DNA of 48,451 nucleotides from JAWKTM01 sp041399085 (lineage in GTDB: Bacteria > Planctomycetota > Planctomycetia > Pirellulales > Pirellulaceae), in the NCBI GenBank assembly GCA_041399085.1, contig JAWKTM010000057.1, positions 1-48,451 on the forward strand, given 5' to 3'. The notes under the pieces are model-generated. The model did not search any database. It saw nothing but the letters and a program-made list of their open reading frames with translations, and was not told the DNA's origin. How positions within the stretch are numbered: position 1 is the stretch's first letter; every line of letters starts with the position of its first letter. Shown here in pieces: positions 45,184 through 48,451 of the stretch. The translations under genes were made by a program, and so were the position numbers.

Positions 45184-46008
45184 CTATCCCCAAACCGTTC
45201 GTCCCACCACATACATCGCCACGACCAAAATCGCCGCCGCGAAAGTCTTCTGCAGCGTCGGACCCGCCAATCGTTGCGACAGCCAAGTGCCGGCGAACAA
45301 ACCGACAATGCTGCCGGCGGTGAAGCCAGTGACAACGATCGGCGACAGCTCTCTTCCGCCGAGCAGGTAACTGGCCGTTCCCGAGATGCTGACAAACGTG
45401 ATGACCAACAGCGAAGTGCCGACAGCTCGTTGCATTCCCATGCCGCTGAACATCACGAGCGCCGGCACGATGATGAATCCACCTCCCACGCCGAACAGGC
45501 CGGTCAACACGCCCGTCGACACACCAATCGCAGCTAACAACAAAGCACAGGGCGACGTAATTCTCAGCTTGCCTTGAGGATCGCGGCGGCAGGTCGGGCC
45601 GTCGTTCTCGTCAAGCTCCGCCGGCGAAAGAACGGGCAACTGGGCCTTCGGCTGGTTGGCCTTACGCCACATGCGAACGGCAATCGCCAACATCAACAGC
45701 GTGAACAACCCCAGTAGAAGCGACTCCGCCATACGATCGGCGATCCACGAGCCAATCGGAGCGCCAATCATTCCGGCCAGCGCGAACAGTAAACCGGTCG
45801 GAAACTCCACTTGTCCGCGACGAGCTCGTTGGACGAAACCAACCAAAGCCGTCGTGCCAACCGTGATTAGCGAGACACCGACTGCCTCGCGAGCCGGCAC
45901 GTCCAGCATATAAACGAGCAGCGGCACGGCGAAAATGGCCCCACCTCCGCCGGTCAGGCCGAGGGAAAATCCCACCAGCAGGCCGGAGATGGGTAGGAGT
46001 GGAGACAT
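45184..46008 (-). CDS. TauE/SafE-family sulfite/sulfur-anion exporter
   Basis: A 274-residue protein. The ATG at 46008 has AAAGGA upstream. It has about eight membrane helices, with the two family repeats LVGFSLGLTGGGGAIFAVPLL (near the start) and GVLTGLFGVGGGFIIVPALV (about 150-175). The short soluble loop between halves is His/Lys/Asp-rich. The family exports sulfite, sulfoacetate or related anions. Placed after the MBL-rhodanese gene (41 bases), it fits export of sulfite or thiosulfate made from persulfides (inference). It is the last gene of the sulfide operon. Confidence 0.92.
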   Translation of the reverse strand: MSPLLPISGLLVGFSLGLTGGGGAIFAVPLLVYMLDVPAREAVGVSLITVGTTALVGFVQRARRGQVEFPTGLLFALAGMIGAPIGSWIADRMAESLLLGLFTLLMLAIAVRMWRKANQPKAQLPVLSPAELDENDGPTCRRDPQGKLRITSPCALLLAAIGVSTGVLTGLFGVGGGFIIVPALVMFSGMGMQRAVGTSLLVITFVSISGTASYLLGGRELSPIVVTGFTAGSIVGLFAGTWLSQRLAGPTLQKTFAAAILVVAMYVVGRTVWG

Positions 46009-46049
46009 GCCATTGTCCTTTCGCCGTGCCGCCTAACGATTGGCCAAGT

Positions 46050-47471
46050 TTACGCGTCGGCCGTCGCGACCTCTTCAGCTTGTACCGGCAGCTTCGAAGC
46101 ATTCCACGCTTTGAACCCGCCCACCATGTCCATCACATCCGCTCGACCCGCCGCGACCAACACGCTTGCGGCAATCGCCGAACGATATCCGCCTTCGCAA
46201 TGAACCACGATCGTCCGGTCGGTAGGCAACTGGTCGACTCGATCCCGAAGATGATTCAACGGCATGTTATGACTGCCAGCGATGTGTCCGGCGGCCCATT
46301 CCTTTTCCGAACGAACGTCCAGCACCATCGGCGTTTCGGATGACGATTTCAGTTGCTCGGCGAGCGCCACCGCCGTGATTCGCTCGACTCGCCGAACCAA
46401 CTCCGGGCGATCCTTCAACGAATCCATCCCGCCTCGCAGGTAGCCGGTCACATTGTCGAAACCAATTCGGCCGAGACGCATCACGGCTTCCTCTTCTTCG
46501 CCTGGTTCGGCAATAACGACGATTGGCGAATCGTGGCTCAGCATCGTTCCACACCAAGTGGCATACTTGCCACGTAGAGCGATATTGAGGGAACCAGCCA
46601 GATGCGCGCCCTCAAAGTCGATCGCATCCCGGACATCAACCAGTTGAGCGCCCTGATTGCTCAGCCGCAACACTTCGTCCAGCTCAATCGCTCGGAGCGA
46701 ACGAGCCAATGTATTCTCCAGGTTCGGCCGTTCCTGTCGATTCAAAATCGCATCATGCACAAAATAACCTGGCGCCTCGGGTTGCTCCGCCGTCACGATC
46801 TTTTTGAATTCCTCGCGACTCATGGGCTGCAACGCATAGTTGAATTTCTTTTGCTCGCCGATCGTGGAAACTGTTTCCTGGCTCAGGCTCTTGCCACACA
46901 AAGAACCCGCGCCGTGGGCCGGATATACCAACGTGGCATCCGGCAGCTTTACCAATTTGTTAGTGATCGAGTCATATAACATGTCCGCCAATTCATCGGC
47001 CGTCACTCCGATCGACGCCAACAGATCGGGACGCCCCACATCGCCGATGAACAACGTATCGCCCGTCAGCACGGCGTGCGGCTGCTGGTCGCTCTTGACC
47101 AAATCGTAGACCAACAAAGAAATGCCCTCCGGCGTATGCCCTGGGGTTTCTAACGCCTCGATTCTCACGTCGCCAAACTCCACCCGGTCGCCCTCGGCCA
47201 ACTTGACGGCCTCGAACTCAGCTTCGCCTCGACGCCCCAAATAGATGGTCGCGCCCAAGCGATCTCGTAATTCGATATGTCCCGCCAGGAAATCAGCGTG
47301 AAAGTGGGTGAGAAACACATGCTTGATTTGATAGCCCGCTTCTTCGGCGTCACGCACATACTGGTCGATATCTCGCTGTGGGTCCACAATGGCTGCCGTT
47401 CGAGTTCGCTCGTCCGCAATCATATAAGACGCATGAGATAGACACCCTAAATAGTACTGCTTAAGTAACAT
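46050..47471 (-). CDS. MBL-fold / double rhodanese protein (persulfide dioxygenase-like)
   Basis: A 473-residue protein from ATG 47471 (AAGGAGAGG upstream). The metallo-beta-lactamase part (1-240) has THFHADFLAGH (H56, H58, D60), PGHTPEG, TGDTLFIGDVGRPD and PAHGAGSLCG, features of the ETHE1/CstB-like persulfide dioxygenase group. A first rhodanese domain (about 265-350) lacks the catalytic Cys (the loop reads VVIAEPGEEEE). The second (about 365-455) has the active-site loop HCEGGYRSA with its Cys. It should oxidise or transfer persulfide sulfur in the cytoplasm. Operon neighbours are TauE/SafE downstream and a rhodanese-DUF2892 gene upstream, which supports sulfide detoxification. Confidence 0.93.
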   Translation of the reverse strand: MLLKQYYLGCLSHASYMIADERTRTAAIVDPQRDIDQYVRDAEEAGYQIKHVFLTHFHADFLAGHIELRDRLGATIYLGRRGEAEFEAVKLAEGDRVEFGDVRIEALETPGHTPEGISLLVYDLVKSDQQPHAVLTGDTLFIGDVGRPDLLASIGVTADELADMLYDSITNKLVKLPDATLVYPAHGAGSLCGKSLSQETVSTIGEQKKFNYALQPMSREEFKKIVTAEQPEAPGYFVHDAILNRQERPNLENTLARSLRAIELDEVLRLSNQGAQLVDVRDAIDFEGAHLAGSLNIALRGKYATWCGTMLSHDSPIVVIAEPGEEEEAVMRLGRIGFDNVTGYLRGGMDSLKDRPELVRRVERITAVALAEQLKSSSETPMVLDVRSEKEWAAGHIAGSHNMPLNHLRDRVDQLPTDRTIVVHCEGGYRSAIAASVLVAAGRADVMDMVGGFKAWNASKLPVQAEEVATADA

Positions 47472-47541
47472 GATTGCCTCTCCTTGTTGCATGAAAAAGT
47501 CGAACCCGAAATAGCCAGCGCGGCGCGGCCAGTCACTTGGC

Positions 47542-48108
47542 TCAAGCCACTTTGCATTGCCCGCTGGAGCACGCCGAATCTTTCACTTGGTTCCAAGGCA
47601 TGCGAGCCAACATCATGCCCATGCCACACGTATCGGTCACTCCCGCGAAGATCAGTCCCGCGCCGACGAACGCCGACAACCCAATGAAATATGGGTGTAC
47701 GAAATAGCCTAATGCGGCTCCCACGAGCACCAGCGAGCCGGCCGCGATGCGAACCTGGCGGTCAAGCGATATGGCCTTCTTGCCTCGCTTGACCGGCACA
47801 CCCGCCGCTTCGCAAGCAACCGTACCTCCTTCCACGTTCACGACATTCGTAATGCCCGCTGCCACAAATTTCTCACAAGCCTGTTTGCCGCGATTTCCCG
47901 AGCGGCAAATGATGTACAGCGGTTGATCCGAGGAACCGTTCCGCTCGGCCTGCAACGCCTGGGGATCCAACCGATCTAGCGGCACGTTCCGAGCGAACTC
48001 GACATGAACTTCGCGGAATTCGACCGGCGTTCGCACGTCGATCAACTCCAGTTGCTGTCCGCCTCGGGTCAAATCTCGCAGCTTGTCAGCGCTAATTGTC
48101 TCGTACAT
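47542..48108 (-). CDS. Rhodanese-DUF2892 membrane protein (YgaP-like)
   Basis: A 188-residue protein with an AAAGGAGT ribosome site. Residues 1-105 are a rhodanese domain with the active-site loop CRSGNRG (Cys68). Residues about 118-160 match DUF2892, two membrane helices (LVLVGAALGYF, FVGAGLIFAGVTDTCGM), and the tail is Cys-rich (SACSSGQC). YgaP of E. coli has the same layout. It transfers sulfane sulfur at the inner membrane face. It is the second gene of the sulfide operon, 77 bases after the ArsR gene and 70 before the MBL-rhodanese gene. Confidence 0.93.
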   Translation of the reverse strand: MYETISADKLRDLTRGGQQLELIDVRTPVEFREVHVEFARNVPLDRLDPQALQAERNGSSDQPLYIICRSGNRGKQACEKFVAAGITNVVNVEGGTVACEAAGVPVKRGKKAISLDRQVRIAAGSLVLVGAALGYFVHPYFIGLSAFVGAGLIFAGVTDTCGMGMMLARMPWNQVKDSACSSGQCKVA

Positions 48109-48145
48109 GGTTCCACTCCTTTTTCATTGGTGATAAACAGTTGTA

Positions 48146-48165
48146 ATGTCGAGAACTTACGACAT
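48146..48165. promoter_or_regulatory. Candidate ArsR-type operator in front of the rhodanese gene
   Basis: ATGTCG (48146-48151) and CGACAT (48160-48165) are perfect 6-base arms spaced by 8 bases, 38 bases before the rhodanese-DUF2892 start. Position and size suit a winged-helix dimer, so it may be the operator of the ArsR protein encoded just upstream. Confidence 0.4.
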
Positions 48166-48185
48166 GTCGGGGCAAAAAAATATGG

Positions 48186-48451
48186 TTACGACGCTTTGCT
48201 GCCGAACCGGGCCTCGATGCAGCTCATGATGTTCGCCAAGTGCGGTTCGGCCACCGCGTAGTACACGCAGCGCCCGTCCTTCTCGGCTGTCAGAAAACCG
48301 CAACGTTGCATCAGCCGCAAATGCTCCGAAGCCATGTGGCTCGGAATCTCACAAGCCTCGGCCAATTCACCCACGGTGTATTGACCGCTCAGCAACATCT
48401 GCACAATCCGCAACCGGTGCGGATGAGCCAACGTCTTGAGGCACTCGGCTG
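48186..48451 (-). CDS. ArsR/SmtB-family repressor, partial at right edge
   Basis: The frame is open to the window edge; visible are the C-terminal ~87 residues, starting AECLKTLAHPHRLRIVQ, the family's typical winged-helix opening. The recognition helix region is IPSHMASEHLRLM and the wing is GFLTAEKDGRCVYYAV. Cys occur in AEACEIP, QRCGF, GRCVY and MSCIE. Location before rhodanese, MBL-rhodanese and TauE genes parallels BigR/SqrR-type persulfide sensors, in which two Cys form a sulfur bridge. Its Cys pair cannot be matched without alignment. An internal TTG at 48431 is not the true start; the gene begins beyond the window. Confidence 0.88.
   Translation of the reverse strand, partial: AECLKTLAHPHRLRIVQMLLSGQYTVGELAEACEIPSHMASEHLRLMQRCGFLTAEKDGRCVYYAVAEPHLANIMSCIEARFGSKAS

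Noticed and set aside
1..48451. CRISPR arrays, insertion sequences, integrases
   Set aside because: No regularly spaced direct repeats and no transposase or recombinase motifs were found in any translated frame.

Overview
The window looks like a chromosomal piece of a planctomycete, most likely Pirellulales-like (inference). The evidence is a set of lineage-typical families: DUF1559 pseudopilin-like proteins, a DUF1549/DUF1553 protein, a multi-EF-hand exported protein, exported proteins opening with LEQLEDRRLLA or FERLESKAAPSSML signatures, and an ECF sigma/anti-sigma pair whose anti-sigma has a pilin-like ectodomain. No rRNA, tRNA, CRISPR array, transposase or integrase was found.

Layout. 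1-6557 (-): the first ~2185 residues of a giant exported protein that runs off the left edge; it carries internal repeat modules, a degenerate metallopeptidase site, a PPC domain and beta-helix regions. 7231-13332 (-): an operon for a GAF-HlyD fusion, a small HlyD adaptor, a PqqD-like/M50/HlyD fusion and a DUF3467 protein, closed by a terminator. It holds three adaptor-type proteins and no pump. 13893-15269 (+): a short exported protein and a second GAF protein. 15528-21482 (-): a heavy-metal RND efflux operon (His-rich protein, CusB/CzcB, CusA/CzcA with a large insert, His-rich lipoprotein) without an outer-membrane channel. 21807-24984 (+): an RbsD/FucU mutarotase and a large exported beta-propeller. 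25041-25445 (-): a membrane-anchored thioredoxin. 26067-31547 (+): a DUF1559 / lipoprotein / DUF1549-1553 / DUF1559 / EF-hand row with several probable frameshifts at its start. 31548-32791: a non-coding gap. 32792-34835: a frameshifted isoaspartyl peptidase facing a YhcC-type radical SAM gene. 34961-37181 (+): an FHA protein, then a tightly coupled pair made of an unknown protein and an IrrE-like protein without zinc ligands. 37225-40580: xylulokinase divergent from a frameshifted solute-binding lipoprotein. 40626-43137 (-): a methyltransferase and an NCS2-type permease. 43334-45051 (+): the sigma/anti-sigma pair, ended by duplicated terminators. 45184-48451 (-): a sulfide/persulfide operon (ArsR, rhodanese-DUF2892, MBL-rhodanese, TauE/SafE) that continues past the right edge.

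Best candidates for something undescribed: (1) the PqqD-M50-HlyD / GAF-HlyD / HlyD / DUF3467 operon beside the giant exported protein, which may be a dedicated processing and export machine; (2) the unknown-protein plus catalytically dead IrrE-like pair at 35424-37181. Several genes (26.4-27.5 kb, 33.5 kb, 40.2-40.4 kb) show frameshifts that may be assembly errors rather than decay; reads should be checked before the loss of these genes is interpreted.
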